Translations under genes and position numbers: made by a program
In this document: piece after piece, positions 26,512-36,295 of the stretch
Layout of the letters: every line of letters starts with the position of its first letter
How positions within the stretch are numbered: the first letter of the stretch is position 1
Notes under the pieces: generated by a model
What the model was told of the DNA's origin: nothing
What the model saw: the letters and a program-made list of their open reading frames with translations, nothing else
The model's database searches: none
NCBI RefSeq assembly: GCF_010501035.1
Contig: NZ_QVMH01000004.1
Location: 1-60,550 of the forward strand
Reading direction: 5' to 3'
Source of the DNA: Paludibacter sp. 221
Lineage (GTDB): Bacteria > Bacteroidota > Bacteroidia > Bacteroidales > Paludibacteraceae
Length of the DNA stretch: 60,550 nt

Positions 26512-26757
26512 TGCCTTATAATTCGTCTTCGGGGGGGTGAACAATTAATCTTTTTCGATTGTTTCTTATATTTAAGCTAAACTGGTTTGCGAAAGTAAGT
26601 TGAACAAAATTGATAAAGATGGAGTAAGATTGAGCAAAAAACGTAAAGAAGTGGTTATCCGTCTTTATTATTACTTTTATTCTATTTTGTTCTTTTATTC
26701 CTGAATATCGCAACTCAATTCTGGTTGAGCATAACCCAATAACATCTGAGCTATATT

Positions 26758-27762
26758 ATGAAACGAATTATTTCCTCTCTTGCTTTATTCTTGTTCTTTT
26801 TTATAAATGTTGCTTTTGGTCAATGGCAGCCCGATGTGTTAGGAGATGGTTTTGAGTATCGCATTATCGAAATGCCCGATGACTATGAAGGTGCTGTTAG
26901 TTGTGCATTGGTAAGAAGTTTACCCGAAAACCCTACAGGCAAGGCTGTTTTATACGTTCATGGTTTTAACGATTACTTCTTTCAGAAAGAACAGGCGCAA
27001 GAATATAATAAGCATGGTTATGCTTTTTTTGCTGTTGATTTGCGAAAATACGGACGTGCGTACATGGAACACCAACGGCGTGGAAATGTCCGCAATCTGA
27101 AAGAGTATTATCCCGATATTGATTCGTGCCTGAGCATTATTCGCCGAGATTATCCGGAGGTTGTATTAGCTGCTCACTCTACAGGTGGGCTCATTGCAAG
27201 TGTATATGCTCACGATTACCGCGAGAATCTGCCTGTACAAGGTATTGTTCTTAATAGTCCTTTTCTTGATATGAATTTTCCTAAGTTCAAAGAGGGTGTC
27301 GGAGTGCCTTTGGTTTCATTCTTAGGAGGTGTTTTTCCTAAGGCTAAAATAAGTTCGGGAGAAGATACGTTTTATGCACAAAGTATTCATCAGTATTACG
27401 GAGGCGAATGGGAATACGATTTGGAGTGGAAGCCTGCCGTTTCTATTCCGGTAAGTTTTGGCTGGACGCGTGCCATCTATAAAGGGCATAAAAAAGTACA
27501 GAAAGGATTGGATATTCCTTGCCCTATTTTAGTAATGCACTCGGATAAGTCGGTATATGGCAATGAGTTTTCTGACGATTTTAAGGTAGGTGATGCTGTG
27601 CTTGATGTAGAAGATATTCATAAATATGCGGCTTATCTTGGTAATGATGTTACTATTGTTACTATTGATGACGGGGTTCATGACTTGGTTCTGTCTCGAA
27701 AAGATGTGAGAGAAACTGTTTATAATGTGATTTTCTCTTGGCTGAGTGAACAAAACTTATAA
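26758..27762 (+). CDS. Exported alpha/beta hydrolase (serine aminopeptidase/lysophospholipase-like)
   Basis: The 334-residue protein has a signal peptide (about residues 1-21) and an alpha/beta-hydrolase fold. The oxyanion segment YVHGFNDYF is at 67-75, the nucleophile elbow is AHSTGG with Ser141, and a C-terminal DDGVHDL supplies the histidine. Bacteroidota proteins of this type are usually annotated as lysophospholipase or S33-type hydrolases acting in the periplasm. Substrate is not known. It stands alone, 256 bases after rfbD. Confidence 0.85.
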   Translation: MKRIISSLALFLFFFINVAFGQWQPDVLGDGFEYRIIEMPDDYEGAVSCALVRSLPENPTGKAVLYVHGFNDYFFQKEQAQEYNKHGYAFFAVDLRKYGRAYMEHQRRGNVRNLKEYYPDIDSCLSIIRRDYPEVVLAAHSTGGLIASVYAHDYRENLPVQGIVLNSPFLDMNFPKFKEGVGVPLVSFLGGVFPKAKISSGEDTFYAQSIHQYYGGEWEYDLEWKPAVSIPVSFGWTRAIYKGHKKVQKGLDIPCPILVMHSDKSVYGNEFSDDFKVGDAVLDVEDIHKYAAYLGNDVTIVTIDDGVHDLVLSRKDVRETVYNVIFSWLSEQNL

Positions 27763-27987
27763 AAAGAAAACAGAAAAACTATTTCTCCAACAAATTATAC
27801 TTCTATAGCACATTCTAACTTCTTTCTTCTCCTTAATCTTACGTAATATGCTTTTTGATATAGCTTTCAATATTTTACAAATTTTATAGATAAAGCTTGT
27901 AATAAATTAGTAATTTTGTCAGATAAATAATGACATTATTGCAGAACTTGTTTTGCGTTTAAGGGTAATAAAGAAACAAAAAGATAT

Positions 27988-29268
27988 ATGCAACCTGCAG
28001 AAATTCAAGCAGTAAAACAGCGTTTCGGGATTATTGGAAATTCGGAAGCGTTAAACAGGGCTATTGATATAGCCGTACAGGTAGCCCCCACCGATTTGTC
28101 AGTGCTTATTACGGGCGAAAGCGGGGTAGGTAAAGAGAGTTTTCCACAAATCATTCATTATTATAGCCACAGGAAGCATGGGCCTTACATTGCGGTAAAC
28201 TGTGGTGCAATTCCCGAAGGCACTATTGATTCGGAGCTTTTCGGGCACGAAAAAGGCTCGTTTACGGGAGCTACAGCCGACCGTAAAGGGTATTTTGAAG
28301 TAGCTGATGGTGGAACTATTTTTTTGGATGAAGTGGGAGAGCTTCCCCTCTCAACTCAAGTACGTTTATTGCGTGTTTTGGAAACGGGGGAATTTATCAA
28401 GGTAGGTTCTTCTAAAACGCTGAAAACGAATGTGCGTGTAGTGGCTGCAACTAACCTGAATATGTCGCAGGCTATTCGCGATGGACGTTTCCGCGAGGAT
28501 TTATATTACCGTTTGAATACTGTTCCTATAAATATACCACCGCTAAGAGAAAGGAAAGAGGATATTGTACTGCTTTTCCGTAAGTTTGCAGCCGACTTTG
28601 CCGAAAAATATAATATGCCTGCTGTACGCCTTACCGAAGGAGCTAAGGCTTTGCTCTCCAATTATTATTGGAATGGCAACGTGCGCCAACTGAAAAATAT
28701 CACAGAACAAATCTCGGTTATTGAGCAAAAAAGGGAAATTGACGAACAAACCTTGCGTGTATATCTGCCTAAAGATGATGTAGAGCGTTTACCTGCATTA
28801 CTTTCGTCACAGCATGATGAAAAAACGTTTAACAACGAACGTGAGATATTATATCAGGTTCTATTCGATATGAAAAAGGATATGAACGACCTGAAAGCCC
28901 TTGTACACGATATTATGGGCGGGCAGCATGTGGAAGTTAAGCACGACGAAATTCACTACCCCTCTGCTATATTGAACAGGGATGATAATGCTATAATCAC
29001 CCCCCGCAAAACCGTGGAATTTGTGACAGAGAAACAACCTGTTGTGGATGTAAATACGTATGCAAATGATGTGGAAACGTATCACGATGACGTAGAGTAT
29101 CAGGAGGTGGAAGAACAGCAGAAACCTATGTCGCTACAGGATATGGAACGGCAAATGATAATCAAAACTTTAGAAAAATATAAGGGAAGGCGTAAGGCCG
29201 CCGCCGAGGAACTGCAAATATCGGAAAGGACACTTTACCGCAAAATTAAAGAGTATGGCATTGAATAA
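27988..29268 (+). CDS. Sigma-54-dependent transcriptional activator without receiver domain
   Basis: The 426-residue protein begins directly with the AAA+ domain of bacterial enhancer-binding proteins: Walker A GESGVGKE (41-48), the sigma-54 contact loop GSFTGA (about 90-95), Walker B GGTIFLDEVGEL, and the R-finger region REDLYYRLNTVPI. A long variable linker (about 275-385) precedes a C-terminal Fis-type helix-turn-helix (RRKAAAEELQISERTLYRKIKEY). There is no N-terminal response-regulator or GAF domain, so its activity must be controlled otherwise. It overlaps the lptE start by 14 bases and leads the LptE-TPR-SecG set, an order seen in other Bacteroidales. Confidence 0.93.
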   Translation: MQPAEIQAVKQRFGIIGNSEALNRAIDIAVQVAPTDLSVLITGESGVGKESFPQIIHYYSHRKHGPYIAVNCGAIPEGTIDSELFGHEKGSFTGATADRKGYFEVADGGTIFLDEVGELPLSTQVRLLRVLETGEFIKVGSSKTLKTNVRVVAATNLNMSQAIRDGRFREDLYYRLNTVPINIPPLRERKEDIVLLFRKFAADFAEKYNMPAVRLTEGAKALLSNYYWNGNVRQLKNITEQISVIEQKREIDEQTLRVYLPKDDVERLPALLSSQHDEKTFNNEREILYQVLFDMKKDMNDLKALVHDIMGGQHVEVKHDEIHYPSAILNRDDNAIITPRKTVEFVTEKQPVVDVNTYANDVETYHDDVEYQEVEEQQKPMSLQDMERQMIIKTLEKYKGRRKAAAEELQISERTLYRKIKEYGIE

Positions 29269-29773
29269 AAAAGGGATTCTTAAGGCGTCGTTTGTTTTTT
29301 TATTGTTGTTTTCGTCCTGTACGATTTCGTATAAATTTACGGGAGGAAATATTGATTATAGCAAGATTAAGTCTATATCCATAACTGATTTTCCTAATAT
29401 GGCGGAGTCGGTTTATCCTCCGTTGTCGAATATGTTTTCCGAGTCGTTGCGCGATAAATATACGCGTCAAACTAAACTTCAACTGCTACGCAATGGCGGT
29501 GACCTTAACCTCGAAGGAGAGATTGTAGGGTATGATTACGTGCCTTTGTCTATCGGTACGGATGCTTTGGCTGCCGAGACACGTTTAACACTGACGGTAA
29601 ACGTCCGCTTTACAAACAAGGTAACTCCTGAGGATGATTATGAAAAACGGTACTCGGCATCGCAAACCTTCGACAGTAACAAGATGCTGGCCGATGTTCA
29701 GGACGAATTACTCACTATAATGATAGAAGAAATAGCCGACCAGATATATAACGATACGGTGGCTAAGTGGTAG
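29255..29773 (+). CDS. lptE: LptE-family LPS assembly lipoprotein
   Basis: The 172-residue protein has a lipoprotein signal ending in LLLFSSC, with the lipidated Cys22, and belongs to the Bacteroidota LptE family (DFPNMAESVYPPLSNMFSESL is recognisable). LptE plugs the LptD barrel that inserts lipopolysaccharide into the outer membrane. It starts inside the last codons of the sigma-54 activator. Codon usage is ordinary. Confidence 0.88.
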   Translation: MALNKKGILKASFVFLLLFSSCTISYKFTGGNIDYSKIKSISITDFPNMAESVYPPLSNMFSESLRDKYTRQTKLQLLRNGGDLNLEGEIVGYDYVPLSIGTDALAAETRLTLTVNVRFTNKVTPEDDYEKRYSASQTFDSNKMLADVQDELLTIMIEEIADQIYNDTVAKW

Positions 29774-29778
29774 CTTTT

Positions 29779-29805
29779 TAGTTACGAGTTACGAGTTACA
29801 AGTAA
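29779..29805 (+). repeat. Heptad-periodic tract before the TPR gene
   Basis: GTTACGA, GTTACGA, GTTACAA, GT: three near-perfect 7-base units between lptE and the next gene (ATG 29840). Confidence 0.55.
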
Positions 29806-29839
29806 TACAAATAGGCTATATACAAATAAGACTTTTTGA

Positions 29840-30496
29840 ATGACTCATTTGGAATTTGTTGCGTTGCTGAGGAATCCCCAAGCCGTAAAGCCGGATTTGA
29901 TTCCGGTTTTAAAAGATATGGTGGAGCGGTATCCCTATTTTACTCAGGCAAGGATGTTGTACACAAAGGCATTGCAACAAGCAGGCAGTATCTACTTTGA
30001 GGATGAATTGAATAAATCGGCCATTTATGTTCAAGACCGGAAATGGCTCTATTATTTTATTTATCCCGAACAAAATGCAGAACCAAAAAGAAAGCATGTA
30101 CGTGCCGAGAAAAAATCCGGAACTTATTTCGATATGATTGATGCTTTTGAAAAGGAAGGCAAAGATGTAAATCAGTCGTTAAAACAGTTGGCTCAACGCC
30201 TGAAAGAGGCGAGGATGGACATTGTATCGGAGCATGGAAAGGTGGAGAAAACGGTAAATCCGGCACAAAAATCACCTGTGGAAAAGTCGCTGGATAAGCG
30301 TAAAACAGAAACGGATAGCGCCACTAAGCCGGACGAGAGCTATGCGGATAAAGTAAAAACTTTAATACAGGAAAAAAAATACGTTGAGGCATTGGAAATA
30401 TTGAAGGAATTAAATTTGAATAATCCGAAAAAAAGTATTTACTTTGCAGACCAAATTCGGTTTTTGGAGAAAATTATAGCAAATTCAAAAAAATAA
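29840..30496 (+). CDS. Hypothetical protein with TPR-like helices (lptE-secG locus)
   Basis: The 218-residue soluble protein has helical segments of tetratricopeptide character at both ends (PVLKDMVERYPYFTQARMLYTKALQQAG and KTLIQEKKYVEALEILKELNLNNPKK) and a charged, likely flexible middle (about 125-175). Proteins in this position between LptE and SecG are a conserved Bacteroidales feature of unknown function. Six bases separate it from secG. Confidence 0.75.
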   Translation: MTHLEFVALLRNPQAVKPDLIPVLKDMVERYPYFTQARMLYTKALQQAGSIYFEDELNKSAIYVQDRKWLYYFIYPEQNAEPKRKHVRAEKKSGTYFDMIDAFEKEGKDVNQSLKQLAQRLKEARMDIVSEHGKVEKTVNPAQKSPVEKSLDKRKTETDSATKPDESYADKVKTLIQEKKYVEALEILKELNLNNPKKSIYFADQIRFLEKIIANSKK

Positions 30497-30502
30497 AATA
30501 TC

Positions 30503-30856
30503 ATGTATATTCTTCTTACTATCTTAATCGTAATTGCAGCAGTGTTGCTTACTTTGTTGGTTTTAGTTCAAAACTCAAAAGGAGGAGGTTTGGCTGCAGG
30601 TTTTTCTTCGTCTAACCAGGTATTAGGAGTACGTAAAACAACCGACTTCCTCGAAAAAGCTACATGGGGCTTGACTGCTTTTATTATAGTTCTTTCTATT
30701 TTTGCTGCAAGTACACACCCATATTCAACTTCGGCAAACGGAGCACAATCGGAAATTCAAGAGCAATATCAAAATGCGCTTCAACAAGAGCCGGGTGCTG
30801 CTCTTCCCGGTTTCGGCGAGTATATGGAAGAAGAAGCTGGTGCAAATCAAGAATAA
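30503..30856 (+). CDS. secG: Preprotein translocase subunit SecG
   Basis: A 117-residue SecG with two membrane segments (about residues 3-23 and 51-72) separated by the conserved LVLVQNSKGGGLAAGFSS loop, followed by a Gln/Glu-rich tail. SecG assists the SecYE channel. A terminator follows at 30880, so it is the last gene of the sigma-54 activator-LptE-TPR-SecG unit. Confidence 0.95.
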   Translation: MYILLTILIVIAAVLLTLLVLVQNSKGGGLAAGFSSSNQVLGVRKTTDFLEKATWGLTAFIIVLSIFAASTHPYSTSANGAQSEIQEQYQNALQQEPGAALPGFGEYMEEEAGANQE

Positions 30857-30879
30857 ATAAAACAAAATAAAAATCAGGA

Positions 30880-30914
30880 GCGTATCAACTTCATAGTTTT
30901 GATACGCTTTTTTT
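30880..30914 (+). terminator. Intrinsic terminator after secG
   Basis: GCGTATCAA (30880-30888) pairs with TTGATACGC (30899-30907), followed by seven T (30908-30914). It ends only 10 bases before the next start codon. Confidence 0.85.
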
Positions 30915-30924
30915 GTACAAGTAT

Positions 30925-31545
30925 ATGCATTTTATTGACATTATTGATTACATCGGTACATTTGCTTTTGCTATAAGCGGTATCCGCCTTGCTTCTGCAA
31001 AAAAATTCGACTGGTTTGGTGCTTATGTTATTGGCTTGGTAACTGCTATAGGCGGCGGAACACTTCGCGATGTATTGCTGGATATCACTCCCTTCTGGAT
31101 GATGCAGCCCTCGTACTTGATAGTGACGGGTATAGCATTGCTTTTTGTTATTTTGTTCAGAAAATACATTGTCCACCTCAATAATACCATTTTTATTTTC
31201 GATGCTATCGGGCTCGGTTTGTTTGTTGTAGTAGGTATCGAGCGGAGTTTAGAGGCGGGTTTCCCGTTTTGGGTTGCCATTGTAATGGGTATGATAACAG
31301 GCTCGGTAGGTGGTGTTATCCGCGATATTCTGATAAATGAAGTCCCATTGATTTTCCGGAAAGATATATATGCTTTGGCTTGTGTATTTGGTGGGATTGC
31401 TTTTTTTATCTGTTATAAGTTTAATTTATCATCTGTACTGACTGAAATTATAGCAGCATCTACAGTAATTATAGTTCGTATTATAGCGGTAAGGTTTCAT
31501 ATTAGTGTACCTGTGCTTAAAGGGAGCGATGAAGATTTGGCTTGA
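30925..31545 (+). CDS. Trimeric intracellular cation channel family protein (UPF0126)
   Basis: From ATG 30925 the protein is 206 residues; an upstream TTG would start inside the secG terminator. It has seven hydrophobic segments arranged as two related halves, each with the conserved glycine-rich motif (VTAIGGGTLRDVL and ITGSVGGVIRDIL), the hallmark of the UPF0126/TRIC family. Bacterial TRIC homologues form trimers that conduct potassium. Physiological role in this organism is unknown. Confidence 0.92.
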   Translation: MHFIDIIDYIGTFAFAISGIRLASAKKFDWFGAYVIGLVTAIGGGTLRDVLLDITPFWMMQPSYLIVTGIALLFVILFRKYIVHLNNTIFIFDAIGLGLFVVVGIERSLEAGFPFWVAIVMGMITGSVGGVIRDILINEVPLIFRKDIYALACVFGGIAFFICYKFNLSSVLTEIIAASTVIIVRIIAVRFHISVPVLKGSDEDLA

Positions 31546-31582
31546 ATTTTGTATGCAGTAAAAATGTAAAATATAAGAAAGC

Positions 31583-32155
31583 GTGTTACAGATTGATGAT
31601 ACTATAATAAGTTTGGACCTTTTTGATAAGTGCTTTGTGTGTGACTTGAATGCATGCAAGGGCATTTGTTGCATTGAGGGTGACGCGGGTGCGCCGTTGG
31701 AAGAAGAGGAAATCGGAATTATAGAGGAACTTCTTCCTGTTATATGGGACGATTTATCCGAAGTGTCGAAGGAGGTTATAAATAGGCAGGGTGTTTCTTA
31801 TATCGACGAGGAGGGCGAACCTGTTACTTCCATAGTTGGCGGTAAAGAGTGCGTGTTTACTTATACCGATAGCGATGGGATATGTAAATGTGCTATAGAA
31901 AAGGCTTACCGCGAAGGAAAAACCGATTTTTATAAACCTATCTCCTGTCATTTATACCCTGTTCGTATTCAAAAGTATTATGATTTTGAAGCTGTAAATT
32001 ACCACCGATGGAAAGTGTGCGACTGCGCTTTTAAATTAGGAAGTAAGTTGCAGGTGCCTGTATATAAATTTCTTAAAGAACCTCTGATTCGTAAGTTTGG
32101 AGAAGAATGGTATGAGCAGATGGAAATTGCGGAAAAAGAACTGAAAGAAATTTAA
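31583..32155 (+). CDS. DUF3109 family cysteine-rich protein
   Basis: The start is the GTG at 31583. The 190-residue protein has a cluster of five cysteines (17, 20, 25, 29, 30) in CFVCDLNACKGICC and a later pair of cysteine-containing segments (CKCAIEKAYREGKTDFYKPISCHLYPVRI and VCDC), the pattern of DUF3109. The cysteines could bind zinc or an iron-sulfur cluster; this is inference. Many Bacteroidota carry one copy. It is 37 bases after the channel gene. Confidence 0.88.
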   Translation: MLQIDDTIISLDLFDKCFVCDLNACKGICCIEGDAGAPLEEEEIGIIEELLPVIWDDLSEVSKEVINRQGVSYIDEEGEPVTSIVGGKECVFTYTDSDGICKCAIEKAYREGKTDFYKPISCHLYPVRIQKYYDFEAVNYHRWKVCDCAFKLGSKLQVPVYKFLKEPLIRKFGEEWYEQMEIAEKELKEI

Positions 32156-32335
32156 ATATTTGTGAATAAGACAAATAAATTGTTTTAATTCTTGTTTCAT
32201 CCGGTAATATCTGTTCGTTGGAAGACAGAAAACCTTTATATTTGTAAGATAGAGGATATGCCTTAAGATAGCTCGAACAGAATTGGCTCTGCTTTAGGCT
32301 TTCACTCTCTATATAGAGCTATAAAATAAACCTGA

Positions 32336-35300
32336 ATGAGGCTAACCAAATCTCTGCGTATATCGGTAATTATACTTTTCCTCTTCATCGTATTAGGATT
32401 TGTTTTCAGTATTCTGTATAATACTTCTCCGGGGCGTGCGGTTAATATTCATCATTTCCAATCACAATTAAATAAAAAAGAAGCTCTTGCGTTTAACACT
32501 TTAAACAAATTGTATGCAGGTTATATGGCTTCGGGGACGGATTCGTTGACCAATTATACTTTTCCTGATGAAGATATATCTTACTACATTCTGGAAAATG
32601 ACGAACTTGTGTTCTGGTCGGACAACCAGTTGGATATAAGTAATATAACTCCTCATGAGTTTACCGACTGGCATTATATCCAGCTTCCCAACGCATATTG
32701 CGTTATACTTTCCCGTTCGTTCGATGAGCTTGACTTTGTTGCCCTGATAACGATAAAATACAATTATCCTTACGAGAATGAAAGCCTCCAAAATAAATTT
32801 GCGAGAGGATTTGAAATTGACAAACATGTCGAAATTCAGTTGGGCGATGAGTCGGACGAATATGCTGTTTTCTGCGGCAAAGGACATTACCTGTTTTCTT
32901 TGTCGAATCCGGAAATACCTGTTTTTAATCATTTTTGGGCATTGTTGAGTGCTATTGCTTTTGCTATAGCTTTCATTTTCTTTTTTGTTTTATATGCCCG
33001 TTTCCCTCTTTTGGTAGGCAAACGCTCCATTGGGGTAAAGACCTTTGCGCTTTTGTTTTTGTCTGTTGGTGGATTTATCTCTCTTCTTTTGTTTTTCGAT
33101 ATTCCTGAGATATTTTTCCGGAACATCATTTTTTCTCCTTTTCATTACGCGGCACATCCTATGCTGTCGTCTATATGCCATTTGTCTGTTTTTACGGCTT
33201 TTGTTTTTTCCTCGGTTTGTCTGTTTTTCTTTTATGTAAAGACAGGGAGCCGTTCTTTTTATAAAAATATTTTCTTACTGCTTTTATATCCATTCTATTT
33301 TATTTGCCTGTATGCCATTGTGAATAGTATGGTGTTTCATTCGTGTATCCAACTTAATATATTGCATATAACTGATTTCTCCCTTGCAGGTGTTTGGGCT
33401 CATCTCTTGTTTTTTGTGTGGGGTATTGGGCTTGGGCTGCTGTTTTTTAAGACACACAACTATTTTGCTATACATAAAAAACTAAAGTGGGCCATTGCGG
33501 CAGATGTGGTGGCGATTATCTTATTTGTAATTGCAAGTTTGTTTATACCAAGGCTTAAAATTACTCTTTTTGTAGTTCCTTATACGCTTATAATCAGTAG
33601 TTTTTATATTGCATACTTTATCAAAAGGATAAAGTACAACTACGTTTATTTGCTCCTGTGGGGATTGTTTTATGCGGGTTTTATCGGTTTAAACCTGCTT
33701 GAACTTAATATCCAGAAAAACAGGGGAAAATATCGTGTGTTGGCTCAAAATGTATATGAAAACGGAAATGTAGAGAACGACCGTATTGCCGATATTTTAT
33801 TGGAGGAGCTTGACAGCCGTTTAGTGAATGATGCAAAAATAGGCGAAATGATGATGTATCCTGATTCTACCGATGTACTTAAGGATTATTTGGATAAAAC
33901 TTATTTTCGTGGTTTCTGGAACAAGTATGATATTCAGGTGAACTATGCTTCTTACTATTCCGAGTTGTATAGCGAGTATTTAAGTTATATAGTTCAGGTA
34001 GAAGGTAAGATAGGGAACACACATTTTTATAGTGTGCCTACTACACAAAATGCAATGACCTATATTGGGATATTTCCTGTACAAGAGGGGGAAGAAGAAG
34101 TGGTCTATTACTTTTTGGAATTTTATCCCCGCAGACAATACAAGAGTTATAGTTTTCCCGATTTGCTTATACCTGCCTCTGCCGATATTCATAAGCAGTT
34201 GAACGTTTCAGTTGCAAAGTATGATAACCGACTTCTTACTTATTCGTCCGGCATTGTTGAGTATCCGTCGGATGCAAGTTGGATTCCTGCTTTTGAGTCG
34301 GATTATAAAACTTTGTTGTACAAAGACCGCTGGCATTATATTTATAAACCTAATACAGATACTTACATTGTGGTGTCGAAACAAAACAGGAATGAGTTTT
34401 CGGCTTATTTACAGTTTTTTATTTACCTCACACTGATTTATTTTACTCTTATATGGTTTATTATCCGTTTGTATCAGTTTCTTTATAAAAAAGAAGATTT
34501 TCATCTGGGCTTGGCATCGCGCTTTCAATATACATTCATTACGCTTCTTATTATAAGTTTTGCCGGAATATTTTATGTTTCGATCGACTTTATAAGAAAA
34601 CGATACGAACATCAGCAGGTAGAGATACTTGAAAGTAAAAGGCAATATATTCAGAACACGTTACAAGATATGTATTACTGGAATCAAGGCTTGAACGTTC
34701 ATAATACATCATCTCTTAATTTTGATTTGCAGGACTTGTCGTATATATATCAGACCGATATTCATGTTTTTGATAATGACGGGGTTTTGGTAGGTAGTTC
34801 ACAGCCATTGATTTTTTACCGCCATCTGATAAGCAACCGTATGTCGCCGAAGCCGTTTTTCTCGTCCAACTCAAGCATCGAACAGTACGAACATATCGGG
34901 GAGTCGAATTATCTGGCAGCATATACTGATTTTTACAATGGCGATTATCTGCAAATAGGTTATATTGCTATACCCCAGTTTTTTAGCGAAAAGGATTTGC
35001 GCACCGAGATAGAAAATTTCTCGTCGGTTATAATTCATATTTACTTTTTTATCATACTGGTGGCTATATTCTTAACTATAGTAGTAGGTAAGAGGCTGTC
35101 TGCTCCGCTTAATATGTTAGAGAAAAAGCTGAAGGAAATGCGTATCGGACAGCGTAACGAGAAAATAGATTACAAGCAAAATGATGAAATAGGGCAGTTG
35201 GTAGCCCAGTATAACCGTACGGTAGACGAGCTTGAGCAGAGTGCCAAGCTACTGGCTAAGTCGGAACGTGAATCGGCATGGAAACTGATGGCGCGGCAGG

Positions 35301-35938
35301 TGGCACACGAGATTAATAATCCGCTTACCCCGATGAAACTATCTATACAGCAACTCCGCCGACGGAAAAACATGGATGACGACGGTTTTGACGAATATTT
35401 TGAAAATTCGACTTCGATGCTGATAGAGCAGATTGATAACTTATCGCGTATTGCCGGCACGTTTTCCGATTTTGCGCGGATGCCCGAAGCGCAGTTGTCC
35501 CGTGTAGATGTTAGCCTGACGTTGCAATCGGTTGTAAGGCTTTTTGCTGATAATAATGAAAAAATTGATATACAGTATTCGGGGGCGGAAAGAGATGTAT
35601 TTGTTTATGCCGATCAGGAACAACTGATTCAGGTATTTAACAACCTTATGAAAAATGCTATACAATCCATACCCAAAGGGCGTAAAGGGCTTATAAAAGT
35701 GAATTTAAACCAATCGGAGGGAAATGTCGTTATCCGAATATCGGACAACGGAAGTGGGATTCCGAAGGATGTTTGCGATAAAATGTTTACTCCTAATTTT
35801 ACCACCAAGGCGCAGGGCATGGGATTGGGGCTTGCTATCAGTAAGAACATTGTGGAGCAGGTAGGGGGCACTATAACTTTTGAGACAGAAGAAAATAAGG
35901 GGAGCATTTTTGTAGTAATACTTCCATCGCAAATCTGA
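32336..35938 (+). CDS. Large NtrY-like membrane sensor histidine kinase
   Basis: The 1200-residue protein has an N-terminal anchor, an extracytoplasmic region of about 160 residues, a block of hydrophobic segments between about residues 195 and 465, a second external domain, and another membrane segment near 905. A HAMP-like linker (SAPLNMLEKKLKEMRIGQRN region) leads to the dimerisation/phosphoacceptor helix ARQVAHEINNPLTPMKL, with the phosphorylated histidine near residue 990, and the HATPase domain follows (NGSGIP and TTKAQGMGLGLAISKNI). No response regulator is adjacent. In Bacteroidota such kinases are usually cited as NtrY-like. The TATATTTG at 32237-32244 may be its -7 element. Confidence 0.9.
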   Translation: MRLTKSLRISVIILFLFIVLGFVFSILYNTSPGRAVNIHHFQSQLNKKEALAFNTLNKLYAGYMASGTDSLTNYTFPDEDISYYILENDELVFWSDNQLDISNITPHEFTDWHYIQLPNAYCVILSRSFDELDFVALITIKYNYPYENESLQNKFARGFEIDKHVEIQLGDESDEYAVFCGKGHYLFSLSNPEIPVFNHFWALLSAIAFAIAFIFFFVLYARFPLLVGKRSIGVKTFALLFLSVGGFISLLLFFDIPEIFFRNIIFSPFHYAAHPMLSSICHLSVFTAFVFSSVCLFFFYVKTGSRSFYKNIFLLLLYPFYFICLYAIVNSMVFHSCIQLNILHITDFSLAGVWAHLLFFVWGIGLGLLFFKTHNYFAIHKKLKWAIAADVVAIILFVIASLFIPRLKITLFVVPYTLIISSFYIAYFIKRIKYNYVYLLLWGLFYAGFIGLNLLELNIQKNRGKYRVLAQNVYENGNVENDRIADILLEELDSRLVNDAKIGEMMMYPDSTDVLKDYLDKTYFRGFWNKYDIQVNYASYYSELYSEYLSYIVQVEGKIGNTHFYSVPTTQNAMTYIGIFPVQEGEEEVVYYFLEFYPRRQYKSYSFPDLLIPASADIHKQLNVSVAKYDNRLLTYSSGIVEYPSDASWIPAFESDYKTLLYKDRWHYIYKPNTDTYIVVSKQNRNEFSAYLQFFIYLTLIYFTLIWFIIRLYQFLYKKEDFHLGLASRFQYTFITLLIISFAGIFYVSIDFIRKRYEHQQVEILESKRQYIQNTLQDMYYWNQGLNVHNTSSLNFDLQDLSYIYQTDIHVFDNDGVLVGSSQPLIFYRHLISNRMSPKPFFSSNSSIEQYEHIGESNYLAAYTDFYNGDYLQIGYIAIPQFFSEKDLRTEIENFSSVIIHIYFFIILVAIFLTIVVGKRLSAPLNMLEKKLKEMRIGQRNEKIDYKQNDEIGQLVAQYNRTVDELEQSAKLLAKSERESAWKLMARQVAHEINNPLTPMKLSIQQLRRRKNMDDDGFDEYFENSTSMLIEQIDNLSRIAGTFSDFARMPEAQLSRVDVSLTLQSVVRLFADNNEKIDIQYSGAERDVFVYADQEQLIQVFNNLMKNAIQSIPKGRKGLIKVNLNQSEGNVVIRISDNGSGIPKDVCDKMFTPNFTTKAQGMGLGLAISKNIVEQVGGTITFETEENKGSIFVVILPSQI

Positions 35939-36295
35939 TTTTTTGTAAATATTTTATTTTGCGCTCATCCTTTTTCTGTTTATATGTGTCTATATAATAA
36001 AGGCAGGAATTTATTGTAGTAAAAAGACAAAAACGAAATAAATACCTGACTTTTAAAAAAACATAGAATTATCAGATTTACTTCAACCTAAACCTTTTTC
36101 TATGAAAAAAATATAACCTATTATGAAAAATTTGAAAGCACTGTTTCCTCTTTTTTTTAACCTATAATTTACAGTGATTTTATTCTTCTCTCTTATACGA
36201 TACATTTTTTTAATGTATCGTATTTGTTTTATACAGTTTTGTATTGTTGTGGAATAAGTGATATTTTTGCTCTGTATAAATATTATTAATCCGGT
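35939..36295. other. 357-base intergenic region holding an isolated terminator-like hairpin
   Basis: No gene is seen. A perfect 12-base stem, ATACGATACATT (36195-36206) with AATGTATCGTAT (36212-36223) and five T in the loop, is followed by TTGTTTT. It lies 256 bases after the kinase stop, so it may end a long 3' UTR or a separate small RNA. No start signal was recognised for such an RNA. Confidence 0.5.
36195..36230 (+). terminator. Isolated intrinsic terminator-like hairpin
   Basis: Perfect 12-base stem with a five-T loop and a T-rich tail, far from any stop codon and 66 bases before the next start codon. Confidence 0.7.
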
